Below, in pieces: positions 8,690 through 17,312 of a stretch of 64,000 nucleotides of DNA. Source of the DNA: Pseudomonadota bacterium (GTDB lineage: Bacteria; Pseudomonadota; Alphaproteobacteria; Rhodospirillales; Magnetospirillaceae). Within the stretch, counting starts at the first letter, position 1. Each line of letters begins with the position of its first letter. The stretch is from positions 32,276 through 96,275 of the forward strand of contig JAJZUL010000009.1 in NCBI GenBank assembly GCA_021848545.1. The letters run 5' to 3'. Made by a program: the position numbers and the translations under genes. Under the pieces are notes generated by a model. That model was not told the origin of the DNA. It searched no databases and worked only from the letters and a program-made list of their open reading frames with translations.

Positions 8690-9400
8690 ATGCGAAATGG
8701 GATGGCTAAATTCAATTGGATCGAAACGGCGATTCGGGGAACCGCCGCCGGTCTGGGGATTCTGGGACTGGCGATCGGGTTGAGCGCCGCGGCGCCCGCG
8801 GCCATGGCCGCCGGGCCTGCCGCCGACACCGGCATTCACGCCGGCGACGTCATGGTCGGCGCCCGGTTTCTGGCCGCGCTTCCCCAGGTGTCCAGCACGG
8901 TGGACAATATCGGCGGCAGCATCGCGCTGACCAATGAATACGTTCCCGAACTTTACGCCACCTATTTCTTCACCCCCCATATCGGCGTGAACGCCATCGC
9001 CGGCATGGCCCGCTTCGGCGCCACCGACAAGGGATCGGCGGCCGGCGACGTCTCCCTGGGATCGGTCTATCTGATTCCGGCGACCATCACCGCCCAGTAT
9101 CACATTCTTCCCAAGGGTCCGTTCGATCCCTATGTCGGCGCCGGCGGCAGCTACTTTATGTTCTTCGACGCCCAGCCCGCGTCGTCGCCGGTGCTCAACA
9201 CCAAATATGACAACGCCTTCGGTTACGCCTTCGAAATCGGCGCCAACTACCGGATCGCCCATCGCTGGTACGCCAACGTGGACGCCACCAAGGTCATGGT
9301 CCACACCGTCTCCAATGTCGACAGCACCGCCGGCCATGTCCACGCCAACGTCAGCCTGGACCCCTGGCTGGTTGGCGTCGGCGTCGCCTACCGCTTCTGA
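8690..9400 (+). CDS. OmpW family outer membrane protein
   Basis: The product has 236 residues. A signal peptide with a long hydrophobic core ends at about residue 40 (AAPAAMAA-GPA). The mature part has OmpW features: GDVMVGARF near the start, ELYATYFFTPHIGVNAIAG, a FDPYVGAGGSYFMFF strand, and the C-terminal WLVGVGVAYRF with a terminal aromatic residue for beta-barrel assembly. OmpW proteins are small eight-stranded barrels with a hydrophobic channel. The start at 8690 is chosen for its GGTGAGGG ribosome site and because it gives a proper signal peptide. The longer frame upstream does not. Confidence 0.9.
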   Translation: MRNGMAKFNWIETAIRGTAAGLGILGLAIGLSAAAPAAMAAGPAADTGIHAGDVMVGARFLAALPQVSSTVDNIGGSIALTNEYVPELYATYFFTPHIGVNAIAGMARFGATDKGSAAGDVSLGSVYLIPATITAQYHILPKGPFDPYVGAGGSYFMFFDAQPASSPVLNTKYDNAFGYAFEIGANYRIAHRWYANVDATKVMVHTVSNVDSTAGHVHANVSLDPWLVGVGVAYRF

Positions 9401-9415
9401 TCGAGAGCCGGATGC

Positions 9416-9450
9416 GATCAGGTTGAATCGCTTGCGCGTTCGACCTGATC
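9416..9450 (+). terminator. Hairpin after ompW
   Basis: GATCAGGTTGAA (9416-9427) pairs with TTCGACCTGATC (9439-9450), giving 12 bp with one G-U pair. It starts 16 bp after the ompW stop. There is no clear T-run, so termination is likely but not certain. Confidence 0.5.
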
Positions 9451-9470
9451 GCTGACTCCGCTTTCAATTC

Positions 9471-9616
9471 AACACCCCCGCACAGGCACGGGGGCGCGGC
9501 GGAAGGTCGGATACCGCGACGGCAGTGGCATGCGGCATCCGTCCGACTTGTGAGTGCTCCTCCTCGAACTCCCATTCACAGCGCCGCGCCCCTTTGCCTG
9601 TGCGGCGGGTTGTTAC
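9471..9616. repeat. Nested inverted-repeat element, about 146 bp
   Basis: The gap 9401-9718 contains this element. The left arm (9471-9501) and right arm (9582-9616) are inverted copies: an 11-bp identical block CCGCACAGGCA, two mismatches, then an 11-bp identical block GGGGCGCGGCG, with AACA and CCC also shared at the outer ends. Inside, AAGGTCGGA near 9503 pairs with TCCGACTT near 9542-9549, and CCGC/GCGG form an inner pair. It could be a structured RNA or a MITE-like element. No open frame of interest lies inside. Confidence 0.55.
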
Positions 9617-9718
9617 GAAACGCGTTCCTTCCACCCCCTTGCGGGACTTGCGGCATTTGTCGCAAAGATGCATCATATCGAGACGCTGCTCCCTGGACTC
9701 AGACCGAGTGGGGGCGCA

Positions 9719-10183
9719 ATGGAACGCAACGGACTCCGGGTACTGGTCGTCGAAGACGACCCTTATTCACGTCGTCTTATCGTGCGTATGCTGCGCAACG
9801 TCGGCATCACCGAGATCGACGAAGCCGGTGACGGATGTACGGCGATCGAGCTGTACGCCAAAGATTGGCCGCATGTGGTCGTCTGCGACGTCGATATGCA
9901 GCCGATGGGCGGCATCGAATTTTTCGAAATCCTGCTGAACGAACGCCAGTCCCTGGGCCGGGTGGCACCGGTCATTTTTCTGACCTCGCACGCCGAATCC
10001 GACATCATCGCCCAGGTCCGCCGCATGGGGGCCGCGAGCTATCTGCTCAAACCGGCTTCGGCGGCGGCGCTGGCCAAACGCATCGACCTCGCTCTGGCCA
10101 GCCAGGGCGATCCCTATTCCGGCACGCCCCTGGCCTGGGGGACGCGCCGCGCCGCCCAGAGCAATAATTCGCGGGTGATGTGA
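9719..10183 (+). CDS. CheY-like single-domain response regulator
   Basis: From the ATG at 9719 the product has 154 residues. The receiver domain is complete: acidic pair in VEDDP (13-14), phospho-acceptor Asp57 in VVVCDVDMQPMGG, the Thr/Ser of FLTSHAE, and the conserved Lys in SYLLKPAS. There is no output domain, only a short tail of about 30 residues. Such proteins bind the flagellar switch or act in phosphorelays. It overlaps the next gene, also receiver-like, so the two are likely made together. An earlier in-frame ATG at 9668 would add 17 residues. Confidence 0.88.
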   Translation: MERNGLRVLVVEDDPYSRRLIVRMLRNVGITEIDEAGDGCTAIELYAKDWPHVVVCDVDMQPMGGIEFFEILLNERQSLGRVAPVIFLTSHAESDIIAQVRRMGAASYLLKPASAAALAKRIDLALASQGDPYSGTPLAWGTRRAAQSNNSRVM

Positions 10184-10185
10184 CG

Positions 10186-11031
10186 ATGCCCCACAACCTG
10201 TCCAAGACGCGGGTCCTAGTTGCGGAAAACGGAATTATCGTCGGCAAAAGCGTGGTCGGCGCCCTCGATGCCTTTGGCTTCACCGACATCGAGCGGGTGG
10301 GGACCGCGGCCGAGGCGCGCGCGCGCCTGACCGGGCGTCGCGTCGATCTGGTGGCGCTGAATGCCGATTTCGACGGCGGCGCCGGCGCCGATCTGGTCCG
10401 CGCCATCCGCAACTGCGAACTGCACGCCGACCCGTTTCCGGTCATCCTGATGATCGTAACCCGTCCCGACGAAGCCCGGATCAAAGCGGCCCTGCATAGC
10501 GGCGCCGACGATATCGTCGTGGTCCCGTTCACGCGGGAATCGTTCCATGAGCGCATGGCCCTCTATCTGGAAGACCGCAAACCGTTCATCGTCACCCACG
10601 ATTATATCGGTCCCGACCGCCGCGCCGCGCCGCGCCCCGGCGAAGCCAGCGCGGCGCACCACATGGTCCCCAACCCGGTCCGCAGCCGCGCCGTCGGCCA
10701 GAGCGAGGAACGGTACGCCGCCGCCGCCCAGGCCGCCCACCGCAAACTGACCGCCGCGCGGACATCCAGCCTGGCCAAGGCGGTGCAATGGGAGATCCGG
10801 GCCATCCAGGCCGCGGTCAATAGCAGCGTGCCGGACTCCCAACTCGCGCTCCGGGTCGCCCGTCTGGACCAGTTCGCCGAAGAGATGATCGATTGTTCCG
10901 AAGGCGACTCCACCCAGGTCCGCGGCTTTCAGGCGGCGCTGATCCCCTATCGCCGGCGCCCGGAACAACTGGGACCGGCCGAGGTCGCCGCCCTGATGAT
11001 GCAAGCCCAGGCGGCTTTCGCCGCGCCTTGA
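10186..11031 (+). CDS. Pseudo-receiver protein with C-terminal helical domain
   Basis: The 281-residue product starts with a receiver fold (about 8-130), but the signalling residues have changed. The acidic pair is E-N (VAENG), the phospho-acceptor position is Asn59 (LVALNADFDGG), and the conserved Lys before Pro is Val (VVVPF). Phosphorylation in the normal way is therefore unlikely. A linker with DYIGPDRR, common in signalling proteins, leads to an Ala-rich helical C-terminal region of unknown fold. A GTG at 10180 that overlaps the upstream stop is an alternative start. It probably partners the intact receiver encoded just upstream. Confidence 0.75.
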   Translation: MPHNLSKTRVLVAENGIIVGKSVVGALDAFGFTDIERVGTAAEARARLTGRRVDLVALNADFDGGAGADLVRAIRNCELHADPFPVILMIVTRPDEARIKAALHSGADDIVVVPFTRESFHERMALYLEDRKPFIVTHDYIGPDRRAAPRPGEASAAHHMVPNPVRSRAVGQSEERYAAAAQAAHRKLTAARTSSLAKAVQWEIRAIQAAVNSSVPDSQLALRVARLDQFAEEMIDCSEGDSTQVRGFQAALIPYRRRPEQLGPAEVAALMMQAQAAFAAP

Positions 11032-11062
11032 CCTGAACCCGAACCCCCGCCACAGTGGGGTC

Positions 11063-11461
<399 letters not shown>

Positions 11462-11472
11462 TTTATTTATAA

Positions 11473-11727
11473 GGGCCTCAAGCGCCGGCGCTCGCGTCCG
11501 CTCGCTTGGCTGTCCTCACTCGCTCCGCTCGCTCCGGCGCGCTCAACGCGCATAGTCGGCGCCTGAAGGCGCCTCCGGGTGCCGTAGGTCGAGGGTTGGT
11601 TTGTTGTGGGCCTCAAGCGCCGGCGCTCGCGTCCGCTCGCTTGGCTGTCCTCACTCGCTCCGCTCGCTCCGGCGCGCTCAACGCGCATAGTCGGCGCCTG
11701 AAGGCGCCTCCGGGTGCCGGTGGTCGA
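11473..11727 (+). repeat. Tandem pair of a dispersed intergenic repeat (112-bp identical copies)
   Basis: Copies 11473-11584 and 11608-11719 are identical over 112 bp and lie 135 bp apart. Each starts GGGCCTCAAGCGCCGGCGCTCGCG and continues through TCCTCACTCGCTCCGCTCGC and GCGCATAGTCGGCGCC to CTCCGGGTGCCG, then GGTCGA. Each copy contains several self-complementary runs. Related copies occur at 32.2, 58.2 and 63.9 kb. No protein is likely: the frames through it are short and Arg/Ser-rich. Confidence 0.85.
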
Positions 11728-11741
11728 AAATAAAGGGCCTC

Positions 11742-11767
11742 GCCCACCTCCGTCCCATGCCGTCCCA
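11742..11767 (-). promoter_or_regulatory. Upstream MraZ-box cluster
   Basis: Read on the plus strand: GCCCA (11742-11746), TCCCA (11753-11757), TCCCA (11763-11767). On the minus strand these are TGGGN repeats, the known MraZ DNA-binding unit, spaced 10 and 11 bp apart. They lie about 313 bp before mraZ, just after the repeat pair. Confidence 0.55.
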
Positions 11768-11975
11768 TGACGCGGTTAATGGCCGCGCGTGCGGATGATC
11801 ACCCTCAATACAGAACATAAAGGGAACGATGCTTGGCGCGGGCTCCGCTTGATGCGGCGAAGGCTCGTTGAATATCAAGCCATTCGGCAATTTTGTTTTT
11901 GTACTTTCCGAAGAACTTGCGGTTTTCAGCCATGCGGCGTGGCAGACCATGGTTTTACTACCCGATACCATTGAC

Positions 11976-12000
11976 GCCCATCCTATCCCATGGTATCCCA
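11976..12000 (-). promoter_or_regulatory. Downstream MraZ-box cluster
   Basis: GCCCA (11976-11980), TCCCA (11986-11990) and TCCCA (11996-12000) are spaced exactly 10 bp apart. On the minus strand this is three TGGG(A/C) repeats, the canonical arrangement of a MraZ box. They end 79 bp before the mraZ start, where they can serve autoregulation of the dcw operon. The rest of the 11462-12079 gap holds the repeat pair, another box cluster and AT-rich DNA near 11880-11930. Confidence 0.75.
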
Positions 12001-12079
12001 TACCAGACCCGGCATAGGCCGTTCTGGGCGGAATCGGCTGACCGGGCAGGGGCAGGGCTTTCGGCGAAGGCGGACGAGG

Positions 12080-12547
12080 ATGCGACTCTTCCTCTCCAAG
12101 TTTACGAACAAGGTTGACCGGAAGGGCCGCGTGTCGGTTCCGGCGCCTTTCCGCACGGCTCTCGCCACCCAAACTTTCGCCGGCATTTCCGCCTATCGCA
12201 GTTTCACCGCCCCCTGCATCGAGGGCTGCGACACGGATTTTCTGGAACGCCTCGCTCAGGGCGCCCAGACCTTTGACGCCTTCAGCTCCGAACAAGCCGC
12301 CTTGTCCCACTTGATCTTCGCCGACACCCATCAACTGCCCTGGGACGCCGAGGGCCGGATCGTCCTGCCCGAAAAGCTGATCGCCCACGCCAACATCAGC
12401 GATTCCGTCACGTTCGTCGGGCTGGGCCAGACCTTCCAGGTGTGGGAACCCGCCGCCTACGAGGCCGTCGAGGCCGAAATCCGCGCCAAAGCCCTGCGCG
12501 ACCGCCCCACCGTGCCGCTGCCCCTGCCGCCGGGAGGCACGCGATGA
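12080..12547 (+). CDS. mraZ: Transcriptional regulator MraZ
   Basis: This 155-residue protein has two AbrB-like SpoVT/MraZ repeats. The first has [18 protein letters not shown] (DxKGRxxxP motif) and the second has [19 protein letters not shown]. MraZ forms a ring, binds TGGG-type repeats and controls the dcw operon. The start at 12080 (ATG-CGA-CTC) has CGGACGAGG before it. It overlaps rsmH by ATGA. Two clusters of its likely target site lie upstream. Confidence 0.93.
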   Translation: MRLFLSKFTNKVDRKGRVSVPAPFRTALATQTFAGISAYRSFTAPCIEGCDTDFLERLAQGAQTFDAFSSEQAALSHLIFADTHQLPWDAEGRIVLPEKLIAHANISDSVTFVGLGQTFQVWEPAAYEAVEAEIRAKALRDRPTVPLPLPPGGTR

Positions 12548-13548
12548 TCGGCACGATCGCCCCGCCGCCGGTTCTTCATCGTCCGGTCCTGCTGGACGAG
12601 GTGGTCGCCGCCCTGGCGCCCGCCGCCGGCGACATCATCGTGGACGGCACCTTTGGTGCCGGCGGCTATTCCCTGGCCCTGCTGGAACGCGCGCCCTGCC
12701 GGGTGATCGCCATCGACCGCGACGGGAAAGCGGCGGCGCGGGGCCGCGCCATCGCCGCCGCCGGCGATGGCCGCCTGGAGGTGATCGAAGGGCGTTTCGG
12801 CGACATGGACACCCTGCTGGGCGACCGCGGCATCGCCACCGTGAACGGCGTGACGCTGGATATCGGCGTGTCGTCGATGCAGATCGACGAGGCGGAACGG
12901 GGTTTTTCCTTCGCCAAGGACGGACCGCTCGACATGCGCATGGGCGGCACCGGCCCCAGCGCCGCCGATCTGGTCAACCGCCTGGACGAAAGCGATCTGG
13001 CCGACATCGTCTTCCGCTATGGCGAGGAGCGTTTCGCCCGGCGCGTCGCCCGGGCCATCGTCGCCGCCCGGCGCGAACGCCCTCTCACCCGCACCCTGGA
13101 ACTGGCCGATCTGGTCCGGCGCACGGTGCCCAAATCCGCCGACGGCATCGATCCCGCCACCCGGACCTTTCAGGGGCTGCGCATCGCCGTCAATGACGAG
13201 TTGGGCGAATTGTCCCGCGGCCTGATGGCGGCGGAACGGATGCTCGCCCCCGGCGGGCGCTTGGCGGTGGTCAGCTTCCATTCCCTGGAAGACCGGATGG
13301 TCAAGGATTTCCTGAAACAGCGCAGCGGCGGCGGCGGCCGCCCTTCGCGCCATCTGCCGGGGCCGGTGGCGGAACGCGCCCCCAGCTTCACCCTGGGCCA
13401 GCGCAAGGCCACGTCCCCCCGCGCCGCCGAGATCGCCGCCAACCCCCGCGCCCGTTCGGCGCGGCTAAGGACGGCCACGCGAACCGACGCCGCCGCCTGG
13501 CCGCCGCTCTCGCCGCCCCACTCTCTCGCCTTCGGAGACGAACCATGA
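12544..13548 (+). CDS. rsmH: 16S rRNA (cytosine1402-N4)-methyltransferase
   Basis: The product has 334 residues. It uses SAM to N4-methylate C1402 of 16S rRNA in the P-site. Motifs: [10 protein letters not shown] at the N-terminus, SAM loop [11 protein letters not shown], then the family signature with [18 protein letters not shown] and DMRMG, and late [18 protein letters not shown]. It overlaps both neighbours by four bases (12544-12547, 13545-13548), consistent with coupled translation in the dcw operon. Confidence 0.96.
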   Translation: MIGTIAPPPVLHRPVLLDEVVAALAPAAGDIIVDGTFGAGGYSLALLERAPCRVIAIDRDGKAAARGRAIAAAGDGRLEVIEGRFGDMDTLLGDRGIATVNGVTLDIGVSSMQIDEAERGFSFAKDGPLDMRMGGTGPSAADLVNRLDESDLADIVFRYGEERFARRVARAIVAARRERPLTRTLELADLVRRTVPKSADGIDPATRTFQGLRIAVNDELGELSRGLMAAERMLAPGGRLAVVSFHSLEDRMVKDFLKQRSGGGGRPSRHLPGPVAERAPSFTLGQRKATSPRAAEIAANPRARSARLRTATRTDAAAWPPLSPPHSLAFGDEP

Positions 13549-14015
13549 TCCGAGGCCTCGCCGCCACCGTTCTGTGGAGCCTCATGGCCGGCATCGTCGC
13601 GATCGGTCTGTTCCTGATCAAACAGGACGTCAAGGGGCTGGAAACGCGACTGACCACCATCAACCGGCACATCGCCCAGGACCGTTCGGAACTCCATGTG
13701 CTTCACGCCGAATGGAGCTATCTCGACGAACCGTCGCGCCTGCGCGTCCTGGCCGAACGCTATCTGAAGGTAAAGCCGATCGGCATCACCCAGATCGCCA
13801 CCCTGAACGACCTGCCCGCGCCCGGCGCCGACACCGGTCCGGTTGTCGCCGAACGCCGCCCCGGATGGCTGGCCGATTCGGCGGTCAAAAAGAAGAAGCC
13901 GGCGCCCGCCCTGGCCCAGGCCCAACCCTCCCAAGCCCAGTCGCAGGCCATCGCGTCGGCCGGCGCGCCGCCTTTGACCCTTGCCGACGTGGCCCCGGAA
14001 ACGGGGGCGCGATGA
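13545..14015 (+). CDS. ftsL: Cell division protein FtsL
   Basis: A 156-residue bitopic membrane protein. One hydrophobic helix (about residues 7-26) is followed by a coiled coil ([22 protein letters not shown]) and the [22 protein letters not shown] motif typical of alphaproteobacterial FtsL. A low-complexity Ala/Gln/Pro tail follows from about residue 90. FtsL works with FtsB and FtsQ to activate FtsWI at the septum. It is placed between rsmH and ftsI with ATGA overlaps on both sides. Confidence 0.9.
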   Translation: MIRGLAATVLWSLMAGIVAIGLFLIKQDVKGLETRLTTINRHIAQDRSELHVLHAEWSYLDEPSRLRVLAERYLKVKPIGITQIATLNDLPAPGADTGPVVAERRPGWLADSAVKKKKPAPALAQAQPSQAQSQAIASAGAPPLTLADVAPETGAR

Positions 14016-15868
14016 CCCTGTTTCCGCCCCGGCGCGGCGCTTCCGGCCTACACACCGGAAACGACCTTCAGGCCAACGTTCCCGCCGTGCGCATCGATGG
14101 CGTCAAGGCGGGAGCCCTGGCGGTCGGACACGCGCGTCTGGTGGCGGTGGCGGTCGCCTTCGGCCTGACCTTCGGCGCGATCGCCGTGCGCATGGTCGAT
14201 GTCGGGGTGTTCAGCCACGGCCTGGGCCTGCTCTACTACCACGCCTCCGCCAATCCCACCGACGTGTCGCGCGCCGATATCGTCGACCGCAACGGCGTGG
14301 TGCTGGCCACCAGCCTGCCCACCGTGACCTTGTACGCGCGGCCCAAGGAAATCCAGAACCCGGTCACGGCCACCAACAAGCTGTTGTCGGTGCTGCCCGA
14401 TCTCAACCGCGCCAAGGTGCTGGCCGATTTGTCGTCGCACCGTTATTTCGTCTATCTCCACCGCGACTTGACGCCCCATCAGCAATATCTGGTCAACGCG
14501 CTGGGCATTCCCGGCCTCCACTTTCAAAAGGACGAACGCCGGGTCTATCCCCAGGGCGATCTGGTGGCCCATCTGATCGGATTGACCAATATCGACAATC
14601 GCGGCATTTCCGGGGTCGAAAAGGAATTCGACAAGCGCCTGCGTTCCAGCCACAAGCCGTTGCGCCTGTCCATCGACATCCGCATGCAGCAGGTGGTTCA
14701 CGACGCGGTGAAGAACGCCGTCACCCGGTTCAGCGCCGTCGGCGGCTGCGGCATCATCATGAACGTGGATACCGGCGAAGTGCTGGCCATGGTCAGCTTT
14801 CCCGACTTCGACCCCAACAATCCGCCCGCGCCCAACGATCCGGCCATGTTCAACCGGGCCACCGACGGCGTCTATGAAATGGGATCGACCTTCAAGCTGT
14901 TCGACGCCGCCGCCGCTTTCAAATACGGCGCGGCCACCCTGGAGTCGAAATTCGACGCCAGCCATCCCTTGGATGTGAACGGCGCCATCATCCATGATTT
15001 CGACGCCCAGAACCGGGTCCTTACGGTCCCGGAAATCCTGATCTATTCCTCCAATATCGGCGCCGCCCGCATGGCGTTGAAAATGGGCGCCGACAAACAG
15101 AGGGCGTTTCTCAAAAGCGTGGGAATGCTGGCGCCGCTGCATTTCCAGGTGCCTGAACTGGGCATGCCGCTTTATCCCCGCCACGATTGGCGCCCCATCA
15201 ATACCGCCACCATCGCCTTCGGCCACGGCATCAGCGTCACCCCCCTTCACCTGATCACCGGGGTTTCGGCGCTGATCGACGGCGGCATCTATCACAACCC
15301 CACCCTGCTGCCGGTGCCGCCGGGAGCGACGGTCCCGGGCCACCGGGTGATCTCGACCAAGATCTCGGGCGAAATCCGCTATCTGATGCGTCAGGTGGTG
15401 CTGAAGGGCACCGGCAAATTCGCCAATGTGCCGGGCTACGATATCGGCGGCAAAACCGGCACCGCCGAACTGGTGGTCAACGGCCGCTACAAAAACCACG
15501 ACGTGCGCTCTTCCTTCATGGCCGCCTTCCCCATGAACGACCCCCGCTATGCGGTGCTGGTGCTGATCGACCAGCCCCACGGCACCAAGGCCACCTATGG
15601 TCTCAACGAAGGCGCCTGGGTGGCGGCGCCGGCCGTCGCCCGCATCATCAGCCGCATCGGTCCCATGGTGGGCTTCGTGCCCCGCAAACCCCAGGGCACG
15701 GCCCGCGGCCCGCGGCCCGCTTCCCATGGACACCGGGGCATCGCCGACACCAACCGCGTTTCCAGGCCCGCCAAACACAACGGCGCCGGAACCGGACGCC
15801 GGGGCATCGCCCTGTCGTCCGTGCCCCGCGATTCGTCGATGGAGGGTCGCCATGTCGCCACCGACTGA
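14012..15868 (+). CDS. ftsI: Peptidoglycan transpeptidase FtsI (PBP3)
   Basis: A class B penicillin-binding protein of 618 residues. It has one membrane helix (about 42-63), a dimerisation/pedestal region (RADIVDRNGVVLATS) and a transpeptidase domain. Catalytic motifs: Ser292-Thr-Phe-Lys295, Ser346-Ser-Asn348, Lys481-Thr-Gly-Thr484. It cross-links septal peptidoglycan together with FtsW. The tail after about residue 560 is Pro/Arg/Gly-rich and not conserved. Its 3' end overlaps murE by 17 bases and its start overlaps ftsL (ATGA). Confidence 0.95.
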   Translation: MTLFPPRRGASGLHTGNDLQANVPAVRIDGVKAGALAVGHARLVAVAVAFGLTFGAIAVRMVDVGVFSHGLGLLYYHASANPTDVSRADIVDRNGVVLATSLPTVTLYARPKEIQNPVTATNKLLSVLPDLNRAKVLADLSSHRYFVYLHRDLTPHQQYLVNALGIPGLHFQKDERRVYPQGDLVAHLIGLTNIDNRGISGVEKEFDKRLRSSHKPLRLSIDIRMQQVVHDAVKNAVTRFSAVGGCGIIMNVDTGEVLAMVSFPDFDPNNPPAPNDPAMFNRATDGVYEMGSTFKLFDAAAAFKYGAATLESKFDASHPLDVNGAIIHDFDAQNRVLTVPEILIYSSNIGAARMALKMGADKQRAFLKSVGMLAPLHFQVPELGMPLYPRHDWRPINTATIAFGHGISVTPLHLITGVSALIDGGIYHNPTLLPVPPGATVPGHRVISTKISGEIRYLMRQVVLKGTGKFANVPGYDIGGKTGTAELVVNGRYKNHDVRSSFMAAFPMNDPRYAVLVLIDQPHGTKATYGLNEGAWVAAPAVARIISRIGPMVGFVPRKPQGTARGPRPASHGHRGIADTNRVSRPAKHNGAGTGRRGIALSSVPRDSSMEGRHVATD

Positions 15869-17312
15869 CACGCCCGTGACCCGCATCGTCGACGGTCTGG
15901 AACTGACCGGCCTGACCGCCGATTCGCGCAAGGTGCGGCCCGGCGCCCTGTTCGCCGCCCTGCCCGGCGGCACCCTCGACGGGCGCGCCTTCATCGCCGA
16001 CGCCGTGGCCCGGGGCGCCGTCGCCATTCTGGCGCCGGAGGGAACGACCCTCGGCGACACCACCGTCCGTCTGATCACCGATGCCGATCCCCGGCGCCGA
16101 TTCGCCTTGATGGCCGCCGCCTTCCACGGGCGCCAGCCCTTGGTGATGGCGGCGGTGACCGGCACCAACGGCAAGACCTCGACCGCCGATTTCACCCGCC
16201 AGATCTGGCAGACGCTGGGCGTGAACGCCGCCTCCATCGGCACTTTGGGAATCATCGCCCCCGGCCGGCCGGGCGGCGGCGGTCTGACCACCCCCGACCC
16301 GGAAGCGTTGATGGCCGAACTGGCGGAATTGGCCGATGCGGGAATCGACCATGCCTGCATCGAGGCCTCCAGCCACGGCCTCGACCAGCGCCGCCTGGAC
16401 GGCGTGCGGGTCACGGCCGCCGCCTTCACCAACCTTACCCGCGACCATCTCGATTATCACGGCGACATGGAACGCTATGCCCAGGCCAAGCTGCGTCTGT
16501 TCTCGGACGTGCTGGTCCCGCAGGGAACCGCGATCATCAATGCCGACCAGCCTTTGGCCGAGCGGATCGCCGCCGCCGCCCGCGGCCGCCGGATCCTGAC
16601 CTATGGCCGCGCCGGCCGCGATTTGCGCCTGATCGAAGCGGCGCCCACCCTGGCCGGCCAAACCCTGACCCTGGAAATCCTGGGCAAGACCCATACCGTC
16701 CAATTGCCCCTGGCCGGCGCCTTCCAGGCCGCCAACGTTCTGGCCGCCCTGGGTCTGGTCGTGGCCACCGGAACCGATACGCAAGCGGCCCTGGCCGCCA
16801 TCGAGCGGTTGAAAGGCGTCCCCGGACGCCTGCATCTGGCCGCCCGGCATCGGTCGGGAGCGCCGATCTATGTGGATTACGCCCATACCCCCGACGCGCT
16901 GGATACCGTTCTGCAAGCCTTGCGTCCCCATGTGGGGGGCGGCGGCCGGCTGGTGGTGGTGTTCGGCTGCGGCGGCGACCGCGATGCCGGCAAGCGTCCG
17001 GAAATGGGCGCCATCGCCGGCCTGCGCGCCGACCGGGTGATCGTCACCGACGACAATCCCCGCACCGAGGACCCGGCATCGATCCGCGACGCCATCCTGG
17101 CCGCCTGCCCCGCCGCCCTGGAAATCGGCGACCGGGCCGCGGCCATCCGCCGGGCGGTGGCGGAACTGGGACCCCGCGACGTGCTGGTGGTGGCCGGCAA
17201 GGGCCACGAACGCGGCCAGATCGTCGGCGACAAGATTTTGCCCTTCGACGATGCCGAACAGGTCCGGCTGGCCGTGGCCGAGAACGAAGCGAATTGGGAG
17301 CACGAGCGATGA
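15852..17312 (+). CDS. murE: UDP-MurNAc-Ala-Glu:meso-diaminopimelate ligase
   Basis: A 486-residue Mur ligase that adds meso-diaminopimelate in the cytoplasm. N-terminal UDP-binding part: LTADSRKVRPGALFAALPG. ATP loop: GTNGKTSTADF (about 104-114). The central domain has SSHGLDQRRLDG and DHLDYHGDMERYAQAK with the carbamylated Lys. The DDNPRTEDP motif near 400 is the meso-A2pm specificity signature. The start at 15852 follows GGAGGGTCGCC within the end of ftsI. Confidence 0.96.
   Translation: MSPPTDTPVTRIVDGLELTGLTADSRKVRPGALFAALPGGTLDGRAFIADAVARGAVAILAPEGTTLGDTTVRLITDADPRRRFALMAAAFHGRQPLVMAAVTGTNGKTSTADFTRQIWQTLGVNAASIGTLGIIAPGRPGGGGLTTPDPEALMAELAELADAGIDHACIEASSHGLDQRRLDGVRVTAAAFTNLTRDHLDYHGDMERYAQAKLRLFSDVLVPQGTAIINADQPLAERIAAAARGRRILTYGRAGRDLRLIEAAPTLAGQTLTLEILGKTHTVQLPLAGAFQAANVLAALGLVVATGTDTQAALAAIERLKGVPGRLHLAARHRSGAPIYVDYAHTPDALDTVLQALRPHVGGGGRLVVVFGCGGDRDAGKRPEMGAIAGLRADRVIVTDDNPRTEDPASIRDAILAACPAALEIGDRAAAIRRAVAELGPRDVLVVAGKGHERGQIVGDKILPFDDAEQVRLAVAENEANWEHER

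Noticed and set aside
11473..11727. CRISPR or IS element in the repeat pair
   Set aside because: Only two 112-bp copies, no transposase, no terminal target duplications, and spacer-like DNA is only 23 bp.
11462..12079. Small coding frames between rnpB and mraZ
   Set aside because: They run through the repeats, are Arg/Ser-rich, and lack ribosome sites.
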